Both the position numbers and the translations under genes were made by a program. Shown piece by piece: positions 35,718-47,045 of a stretch of DNA of 64,000 nucleotides; position 1 is the first letter of the stretch, and every line of letters begins with the position of its first letter. The stretch is taken from contig OZ022261.1 in the NCBI GenBank assembly GCA_963978905.1, positions 32,906,102 to 32,970,101 of the forward strand, written 5' to 3'. This DNA is from Trichostrongylus colubriformis. Taxonomy: Eukaryota > Nematoda > Chromadorea > Rhabditida > Trichostrongylidae. The notes beneath the pieces are model-generated. The model made no database searches. It saw only the letters and a list, made by a program, of their open reading frames with translations, and had not been told where the DNA came from.

Positions 35718-37212
35718 ACACAAACACAAATATCGTTGAAATGGCGACTGGAACGCACCTCGCAACATGAAGACCACAGTGGTGCGTTGAGAAGTGCAGG
35801 ATTTAATATTGGAGAAGACCACCAGCCACCTTCATCAACCCACAGCACCTCACCGCCTTTCCGATGCGTGTGTGTGTACTCAGCTCAAATTGAGTAGCTT
35901 CTCTCGTTCTCGTTTCTATTTCAATTCACCGCCCACTATTTGATCACTGCTGCTTTCGCTCTTCAACTGGCCACTTCTAGAACATCTCTCTCTACCCATA
36001 TAATAGGATTCCGTCGTTTTCTCAATGATTCTCGAACATAACGTGCCAGCGCCGCTAGTCATCCGCGCCTGATGAGAGCCTTCGCGTCTAAAACATGGCT
36101 CGTCAAAATTGCTCAGTAATTGAGATTGCACACTGGCTTTGTTAACCGAGCAGTCTCGGTCAGTCTTTAGTGATTGGCAATTTGTCCTTGGACCAGGTTA
36201 GGGGCCAATCTTCCGTTTCAATTTGTTTTTGAGGCAAATTTTCTATCCATAATTCCAGCAGCCATTTTTTCTGCGAAACCTATCAAAATTCTGACAAAGG
36301 ACTCTTCGTTTCTTCATTCACTTGCCAGATGAACCTCGAGTGAGCGAGACGTAAAAACAAAAACTCTCCATTTTCAAGGCTGCTCTTACTAATTAAGCAT
36401 TCCTTTCAATTTCTCCTCCCTTGAGTTTCGCTTCAGTTCTCCAGCTGTACCCATTGTAACGCGGCTCTTTATTTCGAAGTTATTCTCTGCTACCAACAAT
36501 ACGGAACTTTCTTTGAAAATTTGAAGATTTCAGAGGTGTACTCAACAAGCAGCATGTTCCATCCCCTCACTGAACCGATGGATTTTTTTATTGCAAAAAG
36601 CAGGGCTTCATCCCTAATTAGGGAGCTGGAGCTGCTCAAGTAGCGCTAAAAAAGCTCACCACACCCTCCTCGGATGTGTTTAGTGGGAACAGCGGCAATC
36701 ACGTAATCTGTATCTCTGTCGCTCCTCTCACCCTGTTTTAAACTGTTTTCTCCCCCTTTTCTCTGAACGGTTTTCTGAACTCGTGCAATAGCGATGCAAA
36801 GGAGCGTAAGTGTAAGGGTTTCTAAGATTTTACCACTTTTCACCCTACACCTTAAAAATTCTGATTCTCGTAACTGACCGCTGTGACTCACTTAGAATAT
36901 CTTGAAATATAACTTTAGTGTCAGGCAGGGTTGAAGTTCGGCCTTGCCAATTTTCGGCAATCTTACGCCATTAAAAGCAGTCTAAATCTTGTTATGGAGG
37001 GGGGATTTTGGTCTTGGTTTAAAATTTTCGTTTTGCAGGCTGCATCGGAACTCTGCTGCGTTTGAAAAACAAAAAGCATTAAAAATCAATGTTTGTATTT
37101 AGAATTGTCCCGTTTAAGTGGGTATCGATCGCGAAATATGCAGTTACTTTTCTTTTCCTGCAGTACCTCTTCTCAGTTTCCATCAGGCACGTTCGAAAGG
37201 TTCGAAATAACT
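35718..37212. other. intergenic, no gene seen
   Basis: No supported exon or repeat. The 70-80-codon minus frames near 35916-36131 and 36646-36891 have no family resemblance. Confidence 0.4.
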
Positions 37213-37400
37213 CAACTTGTGATTGCTTAGATTAGATAAGGTGCGGAAGAGGTTACTACCAAAGGTCTCTATGATTCATGCATATCACATGGCAATAAGG
37301 CGTATGTACTTCGCTCAGCTAGAGGCTGACCCCAATAATCCTTCCAAGTTTTCGATTCCCTTCGATTTTGTTGTTGTTTATCATTGGGTACAGTTAACAA
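37213..37400 (+). CDS. candidate isolated exon
   Basis: After a GATTGCTTAG acceptor, the plus strand reads LDKVRKRLLPKVSMIHAYHM, then AIRRMYFAQLEADPNNPSK. The codon pattern looks protein-like, and the segment ends near a weak donor (GTACAG at about 37388). No neighbouring exon or ATG is evident. It is not a family I recognise, and may be a relic. Confidence 0.25.
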
Positions 37401-37439
37401 TTATAATTAATGGGCACAAAACTTATTTTTGCTGACTTT

Positions 37440-40400
37440 ATTTTATTAACATATAATTGACTCAGTATTTATGTAGCCAAAAGTTTTTCAGCGGATCTCT
37501 GGCCGAAAATGGCATTGGTTCTCTATCGAGCTGAATATGAATTATAAATTCCTGATCATTACCACCAGGAGATCGCTGTTACCAACAGGGGTTATCGTGG
37601 TTCCATGGTACCGATCGTGGACTCTTAGCTACGATTTACAGTAGTATTCCCTCCATAAAATCCAACCTACAAGGTGGTACCGCTGTATAACAAAACCTGC
37701 CCTTTATGCTTCTACACAGCCGATTTATGGTGCAATTATCCAGATATCCAGCTATAGCACTCGATACATCCTGGTGGTAAAGGCCTTTGGTATGGATGTC
37801 AATGCCGCCTTCTTCTACGATGAAAAAACGTAGAGAAAGGATTTTTTGCTCGCACATTTTGAAAAAAAAAGGGAATTTGTTGGCTAATCAGAAAAGTCTG
37901 CGCCACCTGGCAAGAGTAGCACTTCAGCAGCTGATTTGTCATGTACTTTTTCGTTACTTTTTTCTCATTAGGGGACAAGCAATTAGGACAACGCCGATCG
38001 CCAGATGTGGCAAGAATCACATTTCATTTCACACCCTCTTGACTCTAAACTGCGACAAGCTTTTCGGAACTCAGATCAATAGCATGAAAGGAATGGATGT
38101 GTAAAATTCCATGCAAAAAAATCAGGGCTCGTCATGAAGAAGTTGTTAAAAACCCTTACATTGGACAGTCACGGGCAAATGGGCAGATTTTTTCAATTCA
38201 TAAAACCACTCTGTGTGGACGGATCACAGAACGGTAAATTCAAGTAGAAATGGTATGAACAAGTGTTGCTTCTCGAACTCAGTGAACAGTGACAAACCGC
38301 ATCTTGTAAATTTTCTGCTGGGTATCGTTGTCACAGTTCTATGGCGGGAATTCGAACTAGTTATATTTTTCTGTTTTGTCTCGCATTTCTCGCCAAACAC
38401 TCGCACCGCTCTCGTTCTGTTTGCAATCCCACTGAAGAAAGGAAGTTACGCAGCTCCAAGTAATGTTCATCACCATGATTTCAAGCATCAGATGTCACAA
38501 CATTTAAAGATCTGAAGGATTCTCTGAATAATCACCGTTTACTAAGAGTTATAGAGCTTCCTTACATCAGAATAATATATATGAATTGGCGTTCAAGTTC
38601 TTATATCTGGCGCATGATAAATATTTTGCACTCAAACATACCTTTTTCGTTAGTTTATCTCTCAGATGATTACCACTAATCTATTGGGTAAACAGTGATA
38701 TCTGGGTATAAGCGATGATAACTGAAATACCTAGCCCCATGTAGCTTGGACGGGTGACTTCTGGTGTCTCAGTATGTTACATGAAGCTGATAAAAATTAC
38801 GCTACCTTAAGGAAAAAGAGAATAAGTTTTAAAAAACATATTAATGTTAATGTGTAAATTAAGTGAAACCTTAAACCCCTCAAACCTGAAAAAAATCAAT
38901 ATCGTGACACGTTGGCAATCTAAGTGTTCGGAGCTCGTTGAGGTCATAAATGACCAATTATGGAATCCGATTCGTAATTGACTGCTATTACGCCGGTTTC
39001 CATTATCAAAATCAAGTTCCAACAGGTCACTAAATTTCATTTTGATGTTTGCTTCACAGATTTCGGTTTGCTCAGCATTCAGCCTCAAAATGAGGTACGA
39101 GAATTACTTTGTGGTAGCTAATCGATGGTAACTGGTCCGACGGGTTTCGTCTGGTCGCATTGTGCCGTCGTGGCGTACGCCTCGATTACGCAAGAGACGA
39201 CGACCGCTGTGCGCTTCAAGGCGATCGTCTGATGGACGGGCACACGAACGAACCGCCAGAAAGCGGCTAACGACGAATGGACGTGGGGTTTTCGCGTGGC
39301 GCTGGCCTCACCCCGCGCCAATAACAGCCTTTTCCTCTCCTTCCTCACCTCATTGAATTATCCCCCCATTTCATCCAATCTTTCCTCTTCTCGTGCTTGC
39401 CACTTTTATAGCTACAGCTAAATATGTCGTTGAATACATGGCGGCTTCGACATGCTTCTTATTGATTGCGGCTATTCATCATCTGAAAGTGTGCCAGCAC
39501 GTTAATGCTTGTAATGATCAGTCAAGATGCCGTGTGACACTCCAACCCTCTCCATGCCCTCCCCTCACATGTCGTTTGGATCTCAATTTTTGTGTAATTA
39601 CAGAACACCGTGTTAATAGCCATGTGAGCCGTTAATTTATGACGCATTTTATCTGCCGTTTTCCGCAATTGCGTTCCTTTAAAATTACCTTCGTGTTTGT
39701 AGTTTCCCATTCTTTTTGAGGCGCGGCATTGAGGATCGTCTTTGTTTTAAAATTGGCAACGAAACATCCTCGTCTCTCCCGTGCAAGTGCATTTTCCTCC
39801 TCTCCACAGGACGTGTCCGCGTGTATGTGTGTGTGCGTGTACATGTGTATACGTTCGGCTACGTTTCCATGCCCCCCCCCCCCGCCTCCGTGACCACGCT
39901 TTGGCTCTCCCACGATTCCATAACCAGTAAATCCATGCCGAACCACATTGACACCAATCGGCACCACATCATCGCTGAAAGTACCATGTTGTTGACGGGT
40001 ATTGATCGATATGTGCCAAGATGAGGAGGAGGGGGGCGCATGTCGTGTCTCGTCTCGAGGTTCTCTTGACCTCTTCGTGTGAGGGATTAGTGGAGTCCTG
40101 ATTAGACTACTTGGGCCGACGATTGATCGCCACGTCCACAACAACGCTTGGGCTCATCGACGAGAAAAAGTCTCGGTGGCCTCGTCGTGCACCTGCTTGC
40201 TGATTTGTGCTATTCCTCCTTTTCGTCGCCATCCTCCTCATCTTCGTCGGCCCTCACCTCCACACGAATCTCTTCGTTGTCTTCTTAAAGTCGTTCATGC
40301 ATGTTACTGTTAGTTGTTGGCGTGCCAAGCGTTGTCCCCACGTAATTGTTGTGGTTTTCGTCCACTGGCCGATGGAATATGCCTCGTCTCGTATACGATT

Positions 40401-43100
40401 TGATAGAGAAAGAATCTTTGGACTCCTTTCCACTCTTTTGGCATCCTTCCATTCTCAAACTAGACATTTTAATCTCATTTGAAGTTCAGCTTCTTGACGT
40501 TTTCGTGGATCTCCTCGAAATGCTTGTTGGATAGCTTTTGAAAATTGTTTAATTGCCTTGCGCTTATTAAAACATAATATGGAGTTTTGAAACTTTTATT
40601 CTTTGTTGAACATCTTTTACATTACTTCTAATAAATCGCAGTTATACATTTTCCATGAAAAATCAGGTGTTATCGCAGTGAGGGGGGGGGGGGTAGGGAG
40701 CATTTGCTTAAGCCTCGAAAGGGAAGGAGCCCTTTCAAATCACCACTAATCTAGGCAAAAATATGCGCCAGTTTGACCCTTGACTGAGAAATTGACTTCA
40801 TAGAAATGCTTAGATGTGCACCCTTCTTAAGTGTCCCCCCCCCCACCCCTTCTTATTACAGTAGCATCAAAAATCATTCTAACTCGATGCAAATGCTCAT
40901 TGACTGCTGAAAATTTAAACTCGATGAACAGCATGATTTTTTCCGTTCCTTTAAAGTTTTTCAATGTTTTTTTCTAGCGACTGGAATTCTAAACTGATCG
41001 ATCATAATCTCTTCGTATTTATTCACATCGATGTCGTTCCGTCCAAGTACATTAAAGTACAACAGCCTCTTTGTTCCAGTTTGTGTGTTGTCAAAATGAT
41101 CCGCTATTCTTGGTGCAATCCCTCACAGCTGTCAAATCTCCGCGTCATTTTCACAGACCACATTGGCGTTGGCAGGTCATCATAGCGTCTAACCTTGTTG
41201 GGTGTTTGAAATCTTGTCCCGTGCCCCTATCCAGCCTTAAAGCCCTAAGCCCTGCCTTGAAAATCGAGCACACCCTCGTCCGTTTTTAAGGGTCACATCA
41301 AAGATTGGATATCGCATGATCAGCTTAACCTACAGCTGAGAAAAGACGTCGAATGGCATCAAAACTAGTCCTCATGTGATGTTTCTCATTCTGTTGAAAC
41401 GCCTAGCATCTAATGACTTTTCTGAGATGTCCTTCAGAGACCCCCATCTCCGCCGGAACGTCTGGCAGATTCGTCGCCCGTTCGCTTCCCCAGGTGGCGG
41501 CCGTTCTCGTTACCCGAATTGTACGCGCTTGTGTGCCTCGTTTACCTCATTTTTTTGCCATCGTCGTTTGAACTTGCGGGATGAAACGGAGAAGGCCACA
41601 CGCACACACACACACACACACATGCACACACGACAGTGACGACGACGGCGCGCGCCGTAAGTCGCACGCGCCATAAACGTTCACCTTCAACTCGTTCACG
41701 CATTTAATTTCCATTGTCACCTCTACTGAAATGTTCTCGTTATCTGGTTTTTCCTGAATTGCCCTCGCACATCCTTTATATTCATAGGAACAATGTGTTC
41801 CGTACGTGTACACCTTCAATTGATCTTCATCATCAAAGTGCTCATTAGATGGTGTTGTTCGATTGGGAACGATTGCCGTTTTGTGACAGTTGTCCTGTTC
41901 ATGATTGTGGATTTTCCCGCGTTTTCCTGCCACCATTAGTGTCGGTTCCTGGAGATGTGTACGCTACACGTAGCTATGCGTGCATGCAGCTATGGTCAGG
42001 TTTCGTTACTATTTCGATAGTAATGAGAACTTGTGAACTTACAGTGATCGCCTATTCGTGTTGAAGTAAACTGAAAACCTTTCCTAAATATTTTGCTAAT
42101 TGCCAATGCAGTGTTTCGCGTGCATAAGAGGCCAGTAAATAGTATACTTGAGTGGCCCTAATTAGATGGTAATTTTGCGCTTAATTCTTGATAATAAGAT
42201 GTTTGTACAGGATACTTGACTATATAGTACTTAAATGGTTGTCCAGTTTCTGCTGCCATCTGGTAGCACAGACGTCGTCATCATCGACGTCGTCACTACA
42301 TCATCACATCATCGTACTTAAGCCGTTGCCGATTTGACGCCCATTCAACGGGGGCGTTAATTAGTCTTCTCTTATGAAGATAATTGTCGTTATGACTTAC
42401 CTGAATGCGTGACATGTTTATGCCAGACCACCTCTCTCATAGGCCCTTAATGGTTCTGAACAGGTGCTCACCTTCTCGCGCGATCTCTCATCCAACCCAT
42501 ATCAAATGTCCGTATATACACACATGCTTAGTCACTGACAAATATTCCTCCTTCTGGTATTTACTTAGGTTCTTTGGTACCCCTCGTATCCTGGAGATAC
42601 CTTGAAGCTTTTATTACGTTAACAGTATCTTTTAATAGACCTTTTGGGGGAAAATCATGGTGAAAGGTAGTGCCCATTCCCACTTTCATGGTGCTCAACC
42701 ATCCCTCCTGAGTCGGTGAATCGGTACGAGACTCGTATGGCAAGATAAAATCAGTGACTTGTACATCAACTGGTTCCCGCAACTCAATGCATAGGCCAAA
42801 TCGCATTCAAGTGCCATCACAATTTTAAATGGAAATAGAATGCGCGGCGCATCTCAACGAGAGATTGATCAACGCCAAAAATTTCGTTCGTTAATAGCCC
42901 TTTGATTTATGTTGCTGATAAAGTCACGGGAAAAATGAGTATTCAATATTTCAGCAAGCCGAAATTGAAGTATCGGTAATTATCAGCAGTTGCAGCGAAC
43001 AGTATAACTGGTGGTTGCAGGTGATATTGCAGCGATAGCACTTGTTATAAAGTACGGGTTCAGGTTCCGTGCTAACATGGGCCAATAAGGGCATCCATAC
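37440..43100. other. intergenic, with GC-rich low-complexity tracts
   Basis: Poly-C/G runs at 39872-39883, 40682-40693 and 40835-40844. CG- and CT-rich stretches lie at about 39120-39340 and 39720-40270. A GACGTCGTCATC-rich stretch lies near 42270-42320, and a dispersed-repeat fragment near 42790. The 170-codon minus frame at 39632-40144 is low-complexity (poly-Gly, Thr-His repeats) and overlaps the C-run, so it is not called. The upstream position suggests possible sax-3 regulatory DNA, but nothing in the sequence proves that. Confidence 0.4.
41601..41633. repeat. CA microsatellite
   Basis: An almost uninterrupted (CA)n run with one CATG interruption. Confidence 0.9.
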
Positions 43101-43119
43101 ATTTGTTAGCAACATTTAG

Positions 43120-43580
43120 TAGCCTCAACATGATTTATTTTCTCAATAATTATGATTTCAAGTTCGTTTCCCATTTCTGCATGTTCCATAGTTCCAGTAT
43201 GGAGGGATATTCAACTCAAACATCTGCATATTGTATTCGTTGTACGGTATTCGATACAAAAGATTTGAAATCGAACTGCTCAATTGGCAAGGCTAATTGA
43301 GACTTGAAGGCCCAACGGGGACAGGATTGGTAAGGTGAAGTGGCCAAACTCCTGAATAGGACCTGCATATGTTTCCATTAATTTCTATGTAGATGAGTTT
43401 TGTACCACAGTATCAATGACTTATCGATCGAAATCATGCCAATGTGTGATGTGCGGCGGTCAGACACAACACCTGAAGTGTTCCTTGTAAGCGGAACGCG
43501 TTCTCGCGCGCCTACTGCTACTGTTAACGCAAATCGCGCCACTCCCTCTCCTCCTGGACCCTTTAGGACTCAGTTATGGT
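43120..43580 (+). pseudogene. possible PHD-like zinc-finger fragment (PHF7/G2E3 style)
   Basis: Two neighbouring open segments carry cysteine patterns. The second follows a TTCTATGTAG acceptor at 43392. It reads MTYRSKSCQCVMCGGQTQHL, then KCSL, and meets a GTAAGC donor near 43488. PHF7/G2E3-type extended PHD proteins end in a similar CxxCGSxGTHxxCS block. The first segment (43127-43297) contains YDFKFVSHFCMFHSSS and AYCIRCTVFD, loosely like the F.SFC..H end of an ePHD followed by another Cys pair. Joining the second segment to 43567 leads to an immediate stop (TQLW). The match is short and several expected Cys/His positions are missing. Confidence 0.25.
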
Positions 43581-45800
43581 AGGAGTATTTCCCCTTCAGA
43601 ATATCCAAGGGGCGAGCGTGACATCTAGAATCGATCGATTTGGAACCACTCTTGTTCAAAAGGATCTCATCACTAGCATGGATGGTGTCTAGCTCTCATA
43701 AGTCACTTTATAGACTCAGCACTAACCCAGATATTTGACAACTGTAGTTTAAAAACAAGTGCGTGGCGGGTCTCCGTAGAGGCCGATGTTCTAGGATTTT
43801 CATACACTTTTCTCTTATAACAGGTCTCGTTTATCAGCTATCATAATCTTTGACCCATTTTAGTCACTTCTTTCTATCTCATTTCTTACGAATTTTTTTT
43901 ATTTCAATTTCAGTAACTGCACTCATTATTTTTATCGGTACTTATACATTTTTATTATTTCAATGCTCGTAGTAACGTGTTCCAGTGCGCGGTAGTGTTG
44001 AAGGTTGCCACCAGATTAATATCTGGACAAAGCAGTACTAGGGCAGTGATGTAAAAGTATGTTTTCGTCTGCGGTCTCCAGGAGTTTTTCCGGCTGAGAA
44101 AAAATCGCTTTGTTCAGCCCTGCGTGCAGAAAGCAGCTATTAGCCGTGCTTAAAGATGAAAACTTGTTCTGTTCAATGGGAGACTGAGATTTTGGAGGAT
44201 TTTTCTTCAATGGCTTTGAATAACTGTCCTATATCATGTATCACATGTTATATTTCTAATTGCTATCATTATTACTAGATATTATGATTCTTGATAGTTC
44301 TTTCTTTGTTTTCTAGTCATGCTATTTTTAGAATCCCGATTATTACGGTGTCAAAATTTCATACGACCAAACAAATAGTTGAAAGGAATATTTTTCTGAA
44401 GCAATTTAAAGGTTGGACATACCATACGAATGAAAAAATGTATTTTTGCTATCCCATGGTTGATATTTACTAATTGTTTTGCGTATCTTACGCTAGCGGC
44501 TAGTGCATAGACAGATGAGGCGCTGCATCTCTAATCCTGATTGAGGGAACCCACTTTTCTGCCTAAACCCTGGAGCGGAGAAGGCCCTTCTTTCGCTTTT
44601 TAAGGTTTATTATTGAGCGCTCCAATATGCGAGATGGTGGTCTTAGGATACTACCTCGATGAGGGAGCTCATACGGTGAAACAAAATTGAGTGCCCTCGT
44701 CTAACCCGTCCTGAGCTCACAAAAATAAAGCGGATCCGCGTTTTTTCGTTATAAGTCCATCGATTTATAATTTCTATATAGATTTATATACAGCTGAACT
44801 CTCCTCGTCAAGCTCTACAATACGGTGACTTCAGAACCTAGAAAATCTCGATTTTGATCGCTCCACTGCCTTAAAGTGCCAGTGGACACTCATCAGCGAG
44901 CCACGTTCACTGCAATTATACCAGCAGGCAAATGCGTCCCTAGACAGCATTCCACAACTTTTGAAATATTTATACTGGGCAAGAAACAAGAGATTGTTGT
45001 TTTTCGAAGGTAAAATCTTTCGATGGAAAATCCCGATAAAAGTCCTCACTTCAGCAGACAAAGCGATCTTTGGGAAGAGCTGGTATGGAAATGATCGCAC
45101 CCTCTGAAAAACACCACCATGTCTATGATTCCTATTCAGATGGGATAGTCTTCTAAAGTTGCGGAATGCTGTCAGTGGACGTATTTGCCCGCGGGTTATA
45201 ATTACAGAGAGCTAGAAACACGAAAAAAGTGGCGTTTTATTGAAAACTTATTACGGGTTTTGTAGTAGCAACTACTACATTCTGTCTTACAAGGGGAAGC
45301 CAGTGTTGTATAAGTGAAATAAAATAGCTCTGTAAAATTTAGTAAGTCTGTCATAGAGTTTAAATTTTTTTCTAATTTTTTTTTTAATTTATAGGAGCTC
45401 TTCCTTCAATCACTGCTCAAACCTGATGCTTTTACTCTTATTTCCTTGATTAACTTACTTATTTGATTCGTTAAATCATATCAAAACCAAGGGGAAAACA
45501 GCCGCAAAAGGATGTTTTATTCTTCCGCTTTTTCTGACCCATGTTTCACCGTTTTTCTTTTTGAAAAGTCTAAATCTACTTGGAATAAATGACTCACTGT
45601 TTTTACCATTGACATATCTCACATGTTTTTCGAAAAACGTAGGTCTTGACTGCATGTTAATGATGCTTAATCTTCGTCCGAAGAAACTGATTGCAAATGT
45701 TAGAAAAATAAATTCAAAAAACTTTTTATTTTCTCTCCCAAGAAATCATGGAAAACCTCAGAAGTACTGTTTCACAGAAAATAGATGAGTGGAGGGCCCA
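43581..45800. other. intergenic, no gene seen
   Basis: Frames of 60-90 codons (44291-44473 plus; 44831-45100 minus) are open but have no splice partners or family resemblance. Confidence 0.4.
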
Positions 45801-45865
45801 TCAGCAGTAGCTTGGTAACAAGTAAAGAAATAATGAATTCAGTGTACACGTAGGATTGACCTCAT

Positions 45866-46126
45866 TGATTCCTCGGACGACCTAGCTCATCCAATTACGC
45901 CCTCACAATCAGGCTCCTGGAAAATTACGGGATCGCATTTTTCGCTCTTGAGATGATTAACCCGGGTCATTATGTCCACACTACAACGCGACGCGTTCTC
46001 GTTCACGATCTGGCGCTTTTTCACATTGATCTTTGGAGTTGTTGTGTGTATGAGGGATATCGCGATCCTGATGATTCCGAGATCAAACTAATCGGATCGG
46101 GTCGCATTTGCGCGGGGTTTCCGTGC
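45866..46126 (+). CDS. candidate exon upstream of sax-3
   Basis: An 87-codon open stretch runs to a strong donor (TGC|GTGAGTGGG at 46127). It includes LTIRLLENYGIAFFALEMIN, LVHDLALFHIDLWSCC and YRDPDDSEIKLIGSGRIC. An ATG lies at 45953. No acceptor of good quality precedes it. It could be a first exon of an unknown gene, a 5' exon of a sax-3 isoform, or chance. The frame at the donor is phase 0, while sax-3 exon 2 needs phase 1, so a direct coding join to exon 2 is not possible. Confidence 0.3.
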
Positions 46127-47006
46127 GTGAGTGGGTCAGGGTGGCTAACGAACGGGTGGGTGGTAGCGGTCGACTGTACGGAGGGACTCAGTAAAATTCC
46201 AGTTTCAATGAGAGTTCGCCTCTGTTAGTTTCCGCGCTATTATCCTCACACCCCTGCCACTATGCAGCGGCGGAGGCCAACGCTCCCCCTCTCATATACA
46301 CACGCACGCCATTGCAATCTGATTTCGTCTCATTTGCGCGTTCTGTGCTGCAGCACGGTGTTCGTGTTGTGGTCATGCGCATTCCTGTCGTTCCTCTTCC
46401 TACTATCCTCATTTCATTCCTCACTTCACATTCATGCTTTATTGTTTCGCTCACACAATATCGGAGAAACACTTGTGTCGCCATCATGCCGCCGCCGCGG
46501 TGTCGTCTCGCAAGTCCATTCCTAGCCTAGCACTTCCCCCCCTCCGCCCGCCTTCAAGCGCACCGCACTAGCCGACTATGCCCGAAATATCCCCCCCCCC
46601 CCACTCCTCCGTTAGCTGTCATCGTCTACTCTGACGACGTCTCAGCTCGATATTTCGCAATCTATTCTGAATTCTATTCAGTGCCCGAAGAATGGCTTAG
46701 ACGGAGGTGTTTCGATTTTATCTTTCCGTTTTTGGTTGATGGTTTGTCGTCGCGACGCTCATGTGAAACTTGATCAACGATAATTCTTGCGTGGATTTCT
46801 CGATGATCAATTGCTGTTGCTTGTCGATTCCGATCTATCACCATTTATCACATTTATTATCATCATTTTATCGTTGTCGTGTCGTTGTTGAATCTGAATG
46901 ACCTATATAGTTTGTTTATTGTTATTGTTATTACTTGTTTGTTTAGTGTGGATTCTGAAATAACACCCTGCAAATTTTCGTCTTCTTCTTTAAAGGAGGA
47001 AAGAAG
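46127..47006 (+). promoter_or_regulatory. probable sax-3 upstream/5'UTR region
   Basis: Pyrimidine-rich, CG-containing sequence directly upstream of the signal-peptide exon, with a C-run at 46591-46602. A T-rich stretch ending CTTCTTTAAAG at 46995 could be a splice (or trans-splice) acceptor for the 5'UTR. No TATA-like box can be defended. Confidence 0.3.
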
Positions 47007-47021
47007 ATGCGACGAAGGTGA
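47007..47021 (+). promoter_or_regulatory. short upstream ORF before sax-3 ATG
   Basis: ATG CGA CGA AGG TGA encodes four residues and ends 24 bp before the sax-3 start, in the same frame. If the 5'UTR includes it, it could dampen translation. The stop also shows that the sax-3 frame cannot be extended upstream through this stretch. Confidence 0.4.
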
Positions 47022-47045
47022 TCAGGAGAGACGTCCATAGAAACG

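Noticed and set aside
39632..40144. 170-codon minus-strand open frame, the longest in the window
   Set aside because: Poly-Gly and Thr-His repeats come from a C-run and CA-rich DNA; no domain, splice context or conserved block.
46262..46530. Arg/Ser/His-rich plus frames upstream of sax-3
   Set aside because: Pyrimidine-rich upstream DNA without splice structure or similarity.
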